A stretch of 22,187 nucleotides of DNA from Candolleomyces eurysporus (GCA_027579435.1 JANBPK010001621.1:1-22187), one strand, 5' to 3'; counted from the stretch's first letter, positions 1 to 12,140 are shown. The notes: generated by a model not told the origin, from the sequence alone. A program made the numbers and translations.

Positions 1-60
1 ATGTGAGGCGTCTAGGAAAGGATCCAAGGTGAGGATGAGATCGCGGTCAAATTCCATCAT
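1..60 (-). CDS. Possible 5' end of an unidentified gene, cut by the left window edge
   Basis: Read on the minus strand from position 60, two consecutive ATG codons open a frame that stays open to the window edge. It reads MMEFDRDLILTLDPFLDASH. Third positions are rich in C, as in the well-supported exons of this window. The fragment is only 20 codons, so chance is a real alternative. No family can be assigned and no clear TATA box was recognised upstream. Confidence 0.27.
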   Translation of the reverse strand, partial: MMEFDRDLILTLDPFLDASH

Positions 61-1788
61 CGATTTCATTTTTCAACAACCACGAGGAATCGGATGTGTA
101 AGCAAACTGGTGTATGGTCCGAGTGAATAACTGAGGATGCCGTCTTATTTACTAACGTGAATACTCGGAATGACGAAATCTCACAAGTGGAATGGTGAGT
201 TTGTCGACATGGAATGCAGTGGAACCCAAAAGGAGACGCACATCGGTAGGCCGGTAGGCTGATTACGAGAGACCAGAGTTAGAGGACCAGAGGCAAACCG
301 GAATAGGTGCCGGGAAAGAAGAGTTTGGCAAAGCCCTGTGGACCAAGCAGCGCCTTGCCGCTGATTCAGCTAATCGGCAGTTACTTTCTCATAGCGTGCC
401 TTCTTGATCATTGTATAGCTGTAAGTAGTACTAGCTGTGGCCTTAGGCAATGCACATGATAAGGCTGGTACCTTTTCTGTTTACTGCTTCAAGGTGGGAT
501 AAGATTTTAATGATGCCGATAAAATCGTCTTTCTTCTCGATCACGGCTAATGTGAGAAAGACTATCCCGTTTCAGATTTTCCACCCTGCCGAGGATCGCT
601 CGCCACAGACCGGCAGAATCCGGCCGCGCGGTGGGAGAAACAGGACGTGGATAGTATCTCTTGTTTGTAAATCCTACTCGAGGACTCGAAGAAGGCGATT
701 GAAACAAGGTATGTATTGCAGAATCAGCTCTCTTCATCTCCTCCCGACTTCGTTGGATCACATTCCGGTTGAAAAAAACACTGCATTGACGCTTCCCTCC
801 TCCTGATCTCAATCTGGCTGGTCTAGGAGTCCATCTTGCGCACTCACACGTGTAGAAGACGCTGCTGGAGCGAGAGGTCACTGTATGTTTAGTTCTGATC
901 TCAGGCGATGTGCTTCTCGAAAAGCAGGATTCATCCATGCTACTTGCCAGTAGGCTTGAGGCTTACCATTTTTCGAAGCATGCCTTGCCTTCCCACCACA
1001 GCATCGAAGTTTGAGCGGGATGTTTTGATCACTGGTCGCCACGCGAGACAGAAGTCAGAACTTCTCCCCATGTACATGTGGCTTCAAACGTGGGGTTAAT
1101 GATGTTCCGAGGAAGAACAGAAGTCAAAGGATGAAGTACAGAGTACGGTGCGATTGGTCGGAATCTCTGCCCAGGATGGGAAACGTTATGTTATGCCTGC
1201 CGTGAGTGCATCGATTGTGGAAACAGATTGCGTGTTGTGAGCTCCAATCGTTGATCTTTGCTTTGCTTTGACGCTCACAGACTGAGGCATAGCAGTCCCG
1301 CGGGCTCTAATGCCCTCAAGTCTCTACTCTTCAGAGTCATGAACAGGACGGGATGAACTTCGATAGTCTTGGCTTCACTCACATCGCTCTCAGGTGCTTG
1401 GAACACGGACCAACGGGCCAATCGTGTTCGATCGCTCATACGCTGCCTATAGCGCCGAGGGAGAAGTCGACATTTTCAATACGACACCAAAATCGACTAA
1501 ACTTCGGCTTCGAAAAATCTTCTTCATCTTGGAAGTTCGTCCTTTGTTGCTAGTTTGGACGCGTGGCCCCCGGACCTGATGTCACTTGGGAGGTTACCCC
1601 AAACTTCGGGCTTATGTCGTCTGCTTCTCGCCTGCGCCCCAGCCCGAATTCTATTATTTTGNAAAAAGCTTAAATAGCTGGAGCCTTGGATTCTGTAACG
1701 ACTGGGAGCTTCTCCACCAGTCCTCTGACGCCTCTTCTCTTCTCGAGTCTCTCAAGCCTTTTCGTCTTTCGTTCCGCTGCATATCATC
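61..1788. other. Long stretch without a supported gene, upstream of the Ato transporter
   Basis: All six frames were read. The open frames here (for example 507-938 on minus and 450-806 on plus) are rich in Arg and Ser, show no recognisable motif, and lack splice-linked continuations. The last 80 bases before 1789 are pyrimidine-rich, as is common in fungal 5' leaders. A single N lies at 1662. The stretch probably holds the promoter of the 1789 gene and, on the left, of any gene leaving the window at position 1. Confidence 0.5.
1669..1677 (+). promoter_or_regulatory. TATA-like element upstream of the Ato transporter
   Basis: The sequence cttaaatag lies about 115 bases before the ATG at 1789 and is followed by a pyrimidine-rich leader. 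It is a weak match to TATAWA and was chosen only for its position. Confidence 0.25.
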
Positions 1789-2715
1789 ATGAGCCCCAAG
1801 TCTAAGACTAATTCGACTCTCGAGAAGATCGAGTACGGCGGTGAGGTGCCAACATCTGCACCCCATGCTGCACCACCCGTCGCCGCTGCTCCACCGACCT
1901 CAAATTTCGGGAACCCAGCACCCGCGTAGGTTTCACGGCCATCTATTTCTGAGCCTTTCACTCACTGACTGATCTATCGTTGACAGTGGCATGTTCGCGT
2001 TCGCTGGAACCATGCTCCTCATGGCGTTGTACAATCTCGGCGCCGGTGGTGTGACAGTATCCAACGTGCTCGTTGGCATGCTCGTCTTTGCCGGTGGCAT
2101 TGCCCAGCTCTTGGTCGCCATGTGGGAGTTTGCGAGAGGGAACACTCTCTTCGCCACATGTAAGTTGCACCCACCATGAACGAGGCTATCGGTATCTAAC
2201 ATTCGTCGTTTTCGATCAGGTTTCTTGACATTCACGACGTTCTGGCTGAGCTACGCAGCGGTTCTCATCCCCGGCTTTGGAGTCATGGAGGCGTATGCTG
2301 CCGCACCTGAACAGATCCCCAAGGCTCTTGGGCTGTACCTCTTCGTCTGGTTCATCACCATCACGATGCTCATGTATGCATTACTTATCTACTTGATTTC
2401 ATCTCCCAATAACTGATCTTCGTTCACAGCCCGAGTGTCATTGGAAAGAGCCATCTCTTCACGATCCTGCTCAGCGTTGCCTCTCTCTCCGTCTTGATTC
2501 TCTCTTGTGGGATGTACCTGTCGATCGCGGTGTACGTATTGTTCTCCACTGCGTGTTACGAGACTGTTTGCTGACGTCGATGTCTTTGTGTGTACAGACT
2601 GAGCACGGTTGGCAACGCTCTGCTTCTCGTTGTGTGCTCGTTAGCATACTACATTGGCCTTGCCGGGCTTCTTGCATCCGATCCAGGATCAGTGTTCACT
2701 CTGCCCTTGTTCTGA
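1789..2715 (+). CDS. GPR1/FUN34/YaaH (Ato) family acetate/ammonium-type transporter
   Basis: Five exons: 1789-1925, 1987-2159, 2220-2373, 2430-2531, 2598-2715; 227 aa. Introns are 56-66 nt with GT-AG ends. After an Ala/Pro-rich cytosolic N-terminus (about 40 aa) comes GNPAPAG at residues 41-47, close to the NPAPLG signature of the family. Six hydrophobic segments follow, the usual number for this fold. Family knowledge: these plasma-membrane proteins take up acetate or related short carboxylates, or take part in ammonium export, and in yeasts are induced on non-fermentable carbon; the substrate here cannot be read from sequence. The first splice junction falls inside the signature motif. The ATG at 1789 is the first in frame after the pyrimidine-rich leader, and the length is close to that of known fungal members. 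The exon 4 donor could be 2530 or 2532; 2532 (gtacgt) keeps the frame and fits consensus better. Confidence 0.9.
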
Positions 2716-3267
2716 GCAGCCTCACAAAAAGATGATAAACTTTGCACGGAGTGTTATTCGGGTTGGATGGGAAACTCATGTATTTCTAACGATATTTATT
2801 CGACGAGCTGACGAGCGAAGAGACTCCGTCTTCTCACAAGCATTCCATAATTTTTCTTCTGCATGTCTAACGCCATTCAATGACCCCATGTGTAGCCCTA
2901 GTTTTTTCTCTGAATTCGATCTTCTCCAAACCACGTTTCAACTACCACTTCCCATTGGCTCGCTGTGCCATTCAGTAGTCGATTGAGTTTGGAACATGTG
3001 GACAAGGATGCATCCATGGTTAATCCGATATTTATCGACATCGGGACCATGAGGCGATGATTCGCTGCCGAGCTTAAACTTTATATTTCGCTGGCAATAT
3101 AAACGACGTCATTGACAGGTGAAAAAGTGATTGTGGTATTTTGCTTCCACTTGAACTACCTACAGAGACGGCCGCGTCCAAGTGTTCCGGGTATACAAGG
3201 ACAAGTCGTCTCAACGAGTCGTTGTCGACCCCTACAACCCAGCTGGCACACCTGGGATAGTCTTCTG
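2716..3267. other. Convergent intergenic region between the Ato gene and protease 1
   Basis: This region lies between two 3' ends facing each other. It should hold both polyadenylation regions. The open frames here (such as 2654-2986 plus) continue from shadows of the transporter exons and have no recognisable content. No repeat or RNA gene was seen. Confidence 0.5.
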
Positions 3268-5092
3268 TTAGATGTTATTATGAGCCAAAATGTTGATAGT
3301 TCCGGAGGCTATGGTTTGAAATCACGATACATCAGCTGGAGAAGCCTCTATCATAGAAAGTAATTGAGATAACTTACGGATGTCGGACAAAGCATCCCTG
3401 GTTCCCAGCTCCTGCACCTTCTTCCGCATGGCTGCGGGTTCGATGTTGCCTTGGAGTGCGATGAGGTAGGCGACGAGACCAGTAACATGGGGTGAGGCCA
3501 TCGAAGTTCCTGAGATATTGAGCGTATCCTAATCAAGTGAATTAGTTGCATGTGAGAATAACTCAAAAACAAGACGTACATCCGAGCTCCTGAACCAGGC
3601 ACTCGTGATATTTTGTCCTGGAGCGAAAATGTCGACGACACTTCCGTAGTTAGAGAACCATGCCCGTTCATCGTTGATAGTGCTTGCTCCGACCGTTATG
3701 ACTTCTTCGACGTGGGCTGGGGAGGTATCCTTCACGTCCGTGTTGCTGTTACCTGCCGCAACGACAACGTGGATACCTTGCTCGATGAGCTAAGTAGTCC
3801 CAGGAGAAGACGTGAGCGGAGATCAGCGGAAGAATTTTCAGAGAGGCTTACTCTCTTAGTAGCGTCGTCCAACGAAGGGCTTGAACTTCCTCCGAGCGAC
3901 ATGTTGACAATGCTTGGCCGACTGGTCGTGGCGTGTTGACCCAGAACCCAGTCCAAACCGGCGATGCTTAATTTGTGATGTCAACTAGTGGTTCAATGTA
4001 AACCTTGAACAACTTACATGTCAGAGATAGCTCCAGAGCTGTCAGTGAAGATCGCGTTCGCAGGAAGTTCAGTCTCGCATGGCTCAACAGCAAGAGGATA
4101 ACGTAGCAAGCTACTCACCCATCTTTGTCGAGAACTTTGACAGCAATGATGCTTGCAGACTTTGCAACACCGTACTTCGCGCCAGCAGCGGTGCCTCTGG
4201 GCGTCTAGTTCAGCACATCTATAGCGAAATAGGGTTAGAGCACGGACTCACGCAACGTGAGTACCATGACCATTGTCATCCTCATCACTGTAGCATTCAC
4301 CAAACGTCTTGCCCCATCGTGCACGGGTACCAAACTCGGTGTGGTTGATTCGGACGCCCGTGTCTAATAATATAATTGAGTGGCTATGGTAGGGGAAGTG
4401 ATAATGGAAAGAGCGTACCGACGACGTAGATGTCAACACCAGCACCCGCAGAGTCATCGTAGGTATATTTGAAGCTCAGTTGACTGCATTGTGTAGCAAT
4501 CAGTGTTACAATCAAGTCGAACTGTGTGGAGAGTCGAGGCGTACATACCTTGCATCCTGGTTCTTCGGCCATTGCTGAGTATCGGAACTCAGACGAGCGA
4601 GACCCCACGGGGCGTCAGTCCTAAGGAAAATTCATCAGACCAATTCAATCCACCTGATAGATTGAGTTAAAGTTGAGGAGACTTACTGCTCGACAACAGC
4701 TGTTACATGCATGACGCCATCCTCGGAAATGGTCTCGACTTCGGGCAAAGTCTGAAGGAAATTGAGAGAAGTGTCGTCGAGATCGACTACACATACAGCG
4801 ATGTTGTTAGTATCTTGACAGCCTCAGCCACAGATGTTGGCTCACCAGCAAATCCATTGAAGACATTGGCGTACTCGTACACAACTTCAACAGTTTCCTG
4901 GGCCGCGCTGATAAGTTGTCTGATTACTTCCGCTCTTGATACTCCCTGTTTGAGGGTGACGATGTGCAGACCGGTCGTTTCACCGTCATACGCTTGGATT
5001 TGGGTTCGGTAGGGAGGTGGCGTCGGTCCGGATAGGACGGACGATACAAACAGTGTGAGAATGGATAAATAGACGGGAATGTAGCGAAGCAT
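3268..5092 (-). CDS. Secreted proteinase K-like subtilase (S8A) with I9 propeptide, copy 1
   Basis: Eleven exons on minus: 5092-4846, 4786-4687, 4620-4549, 4483-4419, 4363-4252, 4196-4119, 4038-4018, 3966-3852, 3789-3580, 3528-3378, 3308-3268; 403 aa. A signal peptide (about 1-21) is followed by an inhibitor-I9-type propeptide ending [12 protein letters not shown]. The mature enzyme should begin just before [11 protein letters not shown] (near residue 118), as in proteinase K. The catalytic triad is intact: Asp162 in DTGV, His194 in GHGTHVAG, Ser349 in GTSMASPH. The oxyanion Asn284 lies in AAGNSN. The product should be an extracellular endopeptidase that matures autocatalytically. One exon is only 21 nt and encodes the central part of DGSGAISDI. 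Skipping it would lose seven residues but keep the frame. The protein is clearly paralogous to the gene at 5946-7857, upstream in the same orientation. Confidence 0.93.
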
Positions 5093-5201
5093 TGTCGCTA
5101 CTTGGAGAATAAAAGAATGACTTTGGTAAGTTGAGTGAGAGATGAAGAGGTGTTTCAGAAAATGTAGCCAAAGAAAAAAGAATTTGGTGGAGCATGGCTC
5201 G

Positions 5202-5208
5202 TTTTATA
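5202..5208 (-). promoter_or_regulatory. TATA box of protease copy 1
   Basis: TATAAAA on the minus strand, 110 bases upstream of the ATG at 5092. The other protease copy has the same heptamer 111 bases upstream of its ATG. The matched position supports both being functional promoter elements. Confidence 0.65.
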
Positions 5209-5310
5209 CGCGTTAGATGCCGTGAATCGAGGTGGAGACAAAGGCTGATGCCCCAACCGGAGGATGAGGTTAAGCCGAATATGTCAGAGCGTTGCTACGG
5301 TTAATAATTT

Positions 5311-5343
5311 GCTTATTCGTATCACTGCGTCCCTGTTGCCTCA
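5311..5343 (-). promoter_or_regulatory. Conserved upstream block of protease copy 1
   Basis: A 33-base block about 220-250 bases upstream of the ATG closely matches 8099-8131, the equivalent place upstream of copy 2. On the plus strand both read GCTTATTCG-ATCA-T-CGTC and end in CTGTTGCCTCA. A further shared octamer, GCCGAATA, lies about 30-50 bases nearer the gene at 5273-5280 and 8042-8049. The block could be a regulator site retained after duplication, or residual duplicate sequence without function. Confidence 0.45.
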
Positions 5344-5945
5344 TCCGGTCCGGACTAAACTTGCGTCACAAAATTGAACCAAAAACTCGTTGACGATGAT
5401 TCGGATCAATTGGCAAGTCTTCAAGCTTCAACACTGGTACCAACATGTTCACGAGTAGGCGTAGGGAGCTACAGTAAGATTAGACACCTGGTTCATCTCT
5501 TCTGGTCCCGGCGAGTACCTCGATCTCCTTGTGTGTTCCCATCGAGAAGGTAGTACAACTCGTCATTATCGACTTCTAGGACTCGCCATTCAAGTAAGTA
5601 GAGAGCTACTGCGTCACCGGAATCTGTCTCTGGAATGATAGACACGCCAAACGAAGACGAGAGGTGTGCTGCCGGTGGTATTCAAATCGGGATGATCTAC
5701 CCCCCTGAATTCAGTGGGTGTGCCATCACGTTCGCCCGAGTAAAAGTAGCAACTGCCCCATATCAAGAGGTCACTGAGTGTAAATGAAACGATACGTTTG
5801 AAGTTCACATGTGATAATAATGCTGATGCCAGGGTGTTCTTTACAGAGTGTCGAGTACGAGGATTGTGGGTATGATAAAAGTACGAATTGCCTCAACTTC
5901 CCGCCATATACTCCTATAAGTCAACTAGCGGGGGGCTCAGACCGA
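5344..5945. other. Intergenic region between the two protease genes
   Basis: The region upstream of the conserved promoter block of copy 1 and downstream of the stop of copy 2. Apart from the possible remnant at 5493-5892, I see no gene, repeat or RNA. Confidence 0.45.
5493..5892 (-). pseudogene. Possible coding remnant, family unknown
   Basis: Two overlapping open frames on minus look protein-like. Frame A (5892-5614) includes SDLLIWGSCYFYSGERDG and ends in FVWRVYHSRDRFR. Frame B (5681-5493) includes DAVALYLLEWRVLEVDNDE and YYLLDGN. A single frame change between about 5614 and 5681 would join them. No GT-AG intron that I could find links the two open frames. A broken gene or a chance pair of frames are both possible. 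I do not recognise a family. Confidence 0.2.
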
Positions 5946-7857
<1,912 letters not shown>

Positions 7858-7967
7858 TGTTGCTACTTGGAAACGAAAGGAATGAATTCGGTAGGTTCTG
7901 TGAGGAAGGACAAGCCGCTGCGTAGGCCGTAGCTAAAGAAAAAGGAGTGCGTTGTAACATGGATCGC

Positions 7968-7974
7968 TTTTATA
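7968..7974 (-). promoter_or_regulatory. TATA box of protease copy 2
   Basis: TATAAAA on the minus strand, 111 bases upstream of the ATG at 7857, in the same place as the TATA box of copy 1. Confidence 0.65.
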
Positions 7975-8098
7975 AGTAAATAATGGCTGCCATGAGTGGA
8001 GGTAGAGAGAAAAGTTGATGCGCCCGGCGGATGATGAGGTAGCCGAATAACTCGAAGTGCTGTCACTGTTCACATAGCTCGGTAGATCATAATGGTAA

Positions 8099-8131
8099 GC
8101 TTATTCGCATCATTCCGTCTCTGTTGCCTCA
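8099..8131 (-). promoter_or_regulatory. Conserved upstream block of protease copy 2
   Basis: Partner of the 5311-5343 block, with a few mismatches over 33 bases, about 240-275 bases upstream of the ATG. Its similarity shows that the duplicated unit included at least this much 5' flank. Confidence 0.45.
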
Positions 8132-8849
8132 ACCGCTACGGTAAGCACTTAATTTGGTGTTGCTCGGACATTACATGACATTTGAATTGAGCAGCAAATA
8201 TAGGTGCGCCGCATGAGTGTGTACACGATACGTTAACCCGTTGGTTTGACTGCCGTTGTAATGTATTATGTGTCTCGAGCAAATCAGATGCAGCAATGGC
8301 AGTTCCGACAGAATGTTGGATACCTCCCTACATTCGTATTTGGCCCTCCGATGGTGAGCCGGCTCCGTGGGGTTGGCTGTTCGGGAAGTCAGCGTGGTGT
8401 TTGCATACGAGATACCCGATCACCGAGCTTCCAGCACTGAATTATGCTCACTCTTCATGTCGTCGTCTGACATCAGGATGCGATACATGTGGATCCACGT
8501 CAATACTTTCGTTTTATTGTACCAATTGCGGCACAAAACCATTCCGATATGGACTTTCGGCTGCGCCCCGACCGGACGCTCAAGAGCTCATGGAGATGGT
8601 GTGGAGTCCGAGACGTCCATTTGTGGGGTGTCTTCAAAGATGCTATATCAAAGCGCACAGAATGAATTTATCGCGTCGATATAACGTTTGATGGTCAAGT
8701 AGGCTTGCATTTTATTGGCAACAATTGAGATAGTAGCAAGTACTAGTGGGATCGACTCGTTTAAGTTGCATTCCTAGTTCCTTCCATACCAGATCCAATG
8801 TCGCCGCTACGCCGTGCATCAGTTAGAACGAAGTGGCCTAGACTCGCAA
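8132..8849. other. Intergenic region; a 131-codon open frame of doubtful meaning
   Basis: Between the promoter of protease 2 and the 3' end of the membrane protein gene at 8850. The plus-strand frame 8296-8691 opens with ATG and contains a C-x2-C-x10-C-x2-C pattern within CDTCGSTSILSFYCTNC, suggestive of a zinc-binding knuckle. It has no introns, unlike its neighbours, and the rest of the frame shows no recognisable domain. I do not annotate it as a gene. Otherwise nothing was seen. Confidence 0.35.
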
Positions 8850-10150
8850 TCAACTCGACCCTTCCATCCCCTCCTTGTTGACACCCCTGGAGCATCGTGA
8901 AAGCTCATCGTCGTGTTCGAACCGGATTGAGGCGGACACTTCCTCGCTAGCTTGAAGATCCTTCCGATTCGGAGGATGCTGCGTCCAAGATCTTCCTATG
9001 GTGACTCGGAAGATAATCATGTGCGGAGAGAGGGCCTAAAGGCAGATACGCACACCGAGGGTCAATCGTCAGCCAAGATTATAGTGTGGTTCGACATATG
9101 CTCGGGTCTGCTCACCGTAAACGCGTAGAACAAGTACCCAAAAATATCAAACATGACGAAATTCGCTGCATAGCGCTCGTTAGCCCCTTCAGGAGACCCT
9201 TTAGCCGGGTCCACAACGAGACTCGCAGCGTAAACGATGCCAAAAATCGTCAATGGCAATCCAGATTCGATAAGGACCGCTACAACTCCTGTGTACATTT
9301 TCAGCTCCTTTGGCGGCAGGAACGCGAAGAACTTTCGGCGCTCGTTGAGGAGGTAGAATGAGATGAGAGACGTGATAAGAAGGTTTGTTGAGACTGTTAA
9401 GAAGGCGTAGGCAGACTCGTAGACCAAAGCCGTGGTGTAAACGGCTGAAGAGGACTGAGAGACCAGTATGAGGATTCCAATACCTGTGGGAGGGGACGGG
9501 AAATGAGCCAATATTTAAATGGTGACAAACAATTTGGACTACGCGTTTGTACGTACCGGTTGAAGCGAGATAAGTAAGCGCTGGGAGAGCAGTAACCCAA
9601 CGACGGTGTATCCAGATATTGTAGCATCTGTAGAGCTAGCCCCAGCCAGTGAGTTCTCTCTCTCTCTCTCGCACCGAGATAAATAGGCACAGAGCAGACT
9701 CACCAGTAGGCCGTCCCCGATTATAACCACAGCGGTAATAGCTGACATACTAACAAATTGGTCCCATGCATCTACATACCGATCTCGCACCTCCCAGAAC
9801 TCATCCGGAGTCGCAGTCTCAAATAGGATGCGAAATATCGATGCAGCCTCAAGCGACCCGGTCAGAGCTGTCAGGAATGTTATNGTGAGGCTTATAAGTA
9901 CGTATATCANGCGGCCTCGACGACGGCTGGGTGGGGTNTCNAGGAAGACGCTNAGGCCATAGATAGCCATGAANAGATGGACCCCTATTCGTAGTTGAGA
10001 AACGCGTTCAATCAGTGAGTACGACGATCAAAAGTGAACAATGAGATACGAATTACCTATCTCGATCATCGTGAGACTGATGTTTGCAAATGTAGAACGG
10101 GCGGAGAGAGTTTGGAGGTACGTGTAGTCGAGTTCTGTGTTATCGTACAT
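8850..10150 (-). CDS. Polytopic membrane protein, Agaricomycete-type, function unknown
   Basis: Five exons on minus: 10150-10057, 9984-9704, 9635-9557, 9483-9116, 9035-8850; 335 aa. The start is the first ATG of exon 1 (MYDNTELDYTYLQTL), which splices through gtaatt to an exon reading GVHLFMAIYGLSVF. Roughly seven hydrophobic segments can be seen, with a GDGLLLYRCYNIW stretch after the third and a final ALSPHMIIFRVTIGRSW stretch. The C-terminal 40-45 residues are charged and probably cytosolic. From general knowledge, polytopic proteins of this look, with a YRCY-IW segment, are numerous in mushroom genomes and mostly uncharacterised; some are thought to be receptor-like, which is unproven here. 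Six N bases (9884, 9910, 9938, 9941, 9953, 9974) lie in exon 2 but do not break the frame. Confidence 0.8.
9655..9670 (+). repeat. TC dinucleotide microsatellite, eight units
   Basis: A run of TC repeats inside intron 2 of the membrane protein gene. On the transcribed strand it is a GA run. It is likely length-polymorphic. Confidence 0.85.
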
Positions 10151-10690
10151 TGCGCCAACGATGCACATCGTCTGCGTTACCCACCGATCTTTAAGCAAGT
10201 CCACAACTTGACATCTTGAGAGTCTGATGAGGTGCTGTACAGCTAATCAAGCGCATCTTTGGTAGAAGCGCAGTAGAATGTCTCGGCAGTGTATTCCCAG
10301 TCACATATCTTGACACTCGACCGGTTCCTTGAGCAACTCGTATACGGCTTCCATGTCCAAGCAATAGATGAAGGAGGATGATTGAAGGATGGACGCACTA
10401 TTTACGCCTTCACGCACGCTGATTGGCTGATACTCCGCACGTCGACAGGGGTAATCATCGAGATATGCCTCTTCCACCGTTCAGAGAACCAAAGGCTTTG
10501 TTGGATTGACGATTTGTATCACATTCTATCACTTGGCCGATCAGCCGAGAAAATACCTTGTCTGTAGAGTAAATATGGGCTGTGACACGATAAGATAAGA
10601 TAACAGGCCCAAGAACATCAATTTGAATCATCGTTCTTTCGCTCTTTCCCTTCTCTCCCTTCCGCGCCGGCAGATACTACTATTCTGTAC
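10151..10690. other. Intergenic region between the membrane protein start and X1
   Basis: It contains the promoter of the membrane protein gene and the 3' flank of X1. No open frame here looks coding. The GATA-triplet repeat at 10582-10605 is the only notable element. Confidence 0.45.
10582..10605 (+). repeat. GATA-triplet repeat, left copy
   Basis: GTGAC followed by two variable bases and GATAAGATAAGATAACA. A near-identical copy lies at 13479-13502 in the same orientation. Each holds three GATAAG/GATAA cores, the kind of site bound by fungal GATA factors (nitrogen, light and iron regulators). It lies 85 bases beyond the stop of X1 and about 430 bases upstream of the membrane protein ATG. 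Confidence 0.6.
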
Positions 10691-11533
10691 CTAAGGTCTA
10701 CTCGGCGGATTCCCGTACTCCCTTCGATAGTACTGCGCACGGGTCGCTTCGACAGCATTGTAGTATTTCATGAACGCATCTTCCAGCGCACTCGGCTTAC
10801 CCAGCGCAAGCTCCCTAACATACTTCGTGAAGACATACCACATGTTATAAGACAGTAAATCGAGTGTCTGGTAGATAGCCCAATGGCCACCTCGCCCTTG
10901 TGCTGTCACGTTCCAATCAGTTAAAATTTTGACCAAGTGGTATCATAACAGACTCACCAAGAACCTGGGGCTCGAAACGCGAGACCGCGTTCATAATCTT
11001 TGAGAGCTGTGGGAAGAGTGCCTGGACTTTGGAGGTGGAGTTGAAGAGGGTCGCGACGGCCATAGGTGCGTTTTCGCAGTCCCTGAAAACCTGAAAACAG
11101 TCATGTATGTATGTCGAATGGTCAGATCGCCTCGTCGACTTCGACGTGCTCCATGCTAGGGCTGACCTCGACTCCCGTTAAAGAAATACCGTTCGAAATA
11201 CTGGCGAGCCACTGCCCATAAAGATTGTCCCCGGCGTGGTAGACCCTCTAAACAAAGCAGAAGAGGTGCATTGCTGTGAGTAAACCTCACGGTCGTAAGT
11301 GGGATAGGTGTTGTAGCTAAGCTCACATCAATGTCTTCAGGAGTCGCATTGGCGCTCGGGAATGCATCGACGGCGGCGGTATAGTCGGCCAGCGCCTTGG
11401 GAAAGGTGTTGTCGATTGCGTTTGTGTACCAAGTGGTTGCATCCGGGTTGCCGCCGCACGTGGCTGGCTGCGCGGTGGCGAACGCGAAGAGTGAGAGGGG
11501 GACTGCGAGTGCAAGCTTTACGCCCCAGAGCAT
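10691..11533 (-). CDS. X1: small secreted protein, unknown family, paralogue of the 19836 gene
   Basis: Four exons on minus: 11533-11327, 11247-11167, 11090-10958, 10896-10691; 208 aa. A signal peptide (about 1-22, ending ATAQ) leads a helical, acidic protein. Two cysteines, Cys26 (TCGGNPD) and Cys101 (FRDCENAP), match in position those of X2 and could form one disulfide. Shared sequon sites are Asn62 (NAT) and Asn113 (NST). Exon 1 ends with PSANATPEDID; exon 4 opens with GRGGHWAIYQTLDLL and closes with AQYYRREYGNPPSRP. X1 is divergent from Y1 at 12496, 962 bases apart. No enzyme motif was seen. I do not recognise the family, so a cell-wall, surface-active or signalling role would be a guess. 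The start is the first ATG before the signal peptide. Confidence 0.83.
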
Positions 11534-11590
11534 GGTCGAATTTCAGATTGAATCAAGGGATGAGTGGCATAGGAGGGTGAGCCTAGACTC

Positions 11591-11597
11591 TTTTATG
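11591..11597 (-). promoter_or_regulatory. TATA-like element of X1
   Basis: CATAAAA on minus, 58 bases before the X1 ATG. X2 has the same heptamer 49 bases before its ATG, which supports a shared core promoter. Confidence 0.45.
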
Positions 11598-11762
11598 AGA
11601 AAGCGACTTCATTCAACTTTGCTCCTCGCTCGCTCTCTCGGAGGAATAGCATATCATATGGACTGGAATGAGTGTTTCACGAAATGAATTGAAAACCCCT
11701 TGGTGGATTTCGGGGTTAGAACACCTTGGTCGCTTGTGGACGTTGAAGAGTACAATGTACAA

Positions 11763-11794
11763 CTGAGCTCAATGGGCTAGCAAGAGCCTTCGTG
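11763..11794. promoter_or_regulatory. Intergenic block shared by the X1/Y1 and X2/Y2 regions
   Basis: CTGA-CTC-ATGGGC---CAAGA followed by CTTCGTG is shared, with a one-base length difference, with 20792-20824. Both copies sit 150-230 bases upstream of the X gene. This is the clearest stretch of intergenic similarity I could find between the two modules. Confidence 0.4.
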
Positions 11795-12140
11795 CGACGA
11801 GACCTCAGAGAAAGCTTAGCTACATGGAGAACAAGGTCAGTGTGCCATTTCGGTCTTATGACTTCATGTGCTGTCCTCTAAATGAGTCTTTCGTCATCCG
11901 AGGTTGTGGGAAGTCTGATCAATGCCACCGGTTGAATAACTCAGACTCGTGCCTCTACGGAGTTTCCAAGGATGATTGGTTCTCCCAGTATGTGTTCTTT
12001 GCTGATGGCTACCGACTAGTGTGACGTATGGTTGGGGACTTGTAGATTACCCTCAAAGTCCACAATTCGAGTTTCTGGGAACTATGCATGGGTCTCGTAG
12101 CGCAGATGCCTGATCGTTGTATACATACCTCTAAATTTCA

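Noticed and set aside
507..938. 143-codon minus-strand frame and overlapping plus-strand frame 450-806
   Set aside because: Arg/Ser-rich composition, no motif, no intron-linked extension, and neither is clearly better than the other.
4039..4118. Longer exon 7 of protease 1 starting upstream (reading [12 protein letters not shown])
   Set aside because: The only AGs that keep this open frame do not match the phase of the preceding exon, and copy 2 has a stop there. The short 21-nt exon fits both copies and gives the family-typical DGSG.
11824..12024. 66-codon frame with five cysteines between X1 and Y1, a possible small effector
   Set aside because: No signal peptide, no counterpart seen in the X2/Y2 intergenic region, and size compatible with chance.
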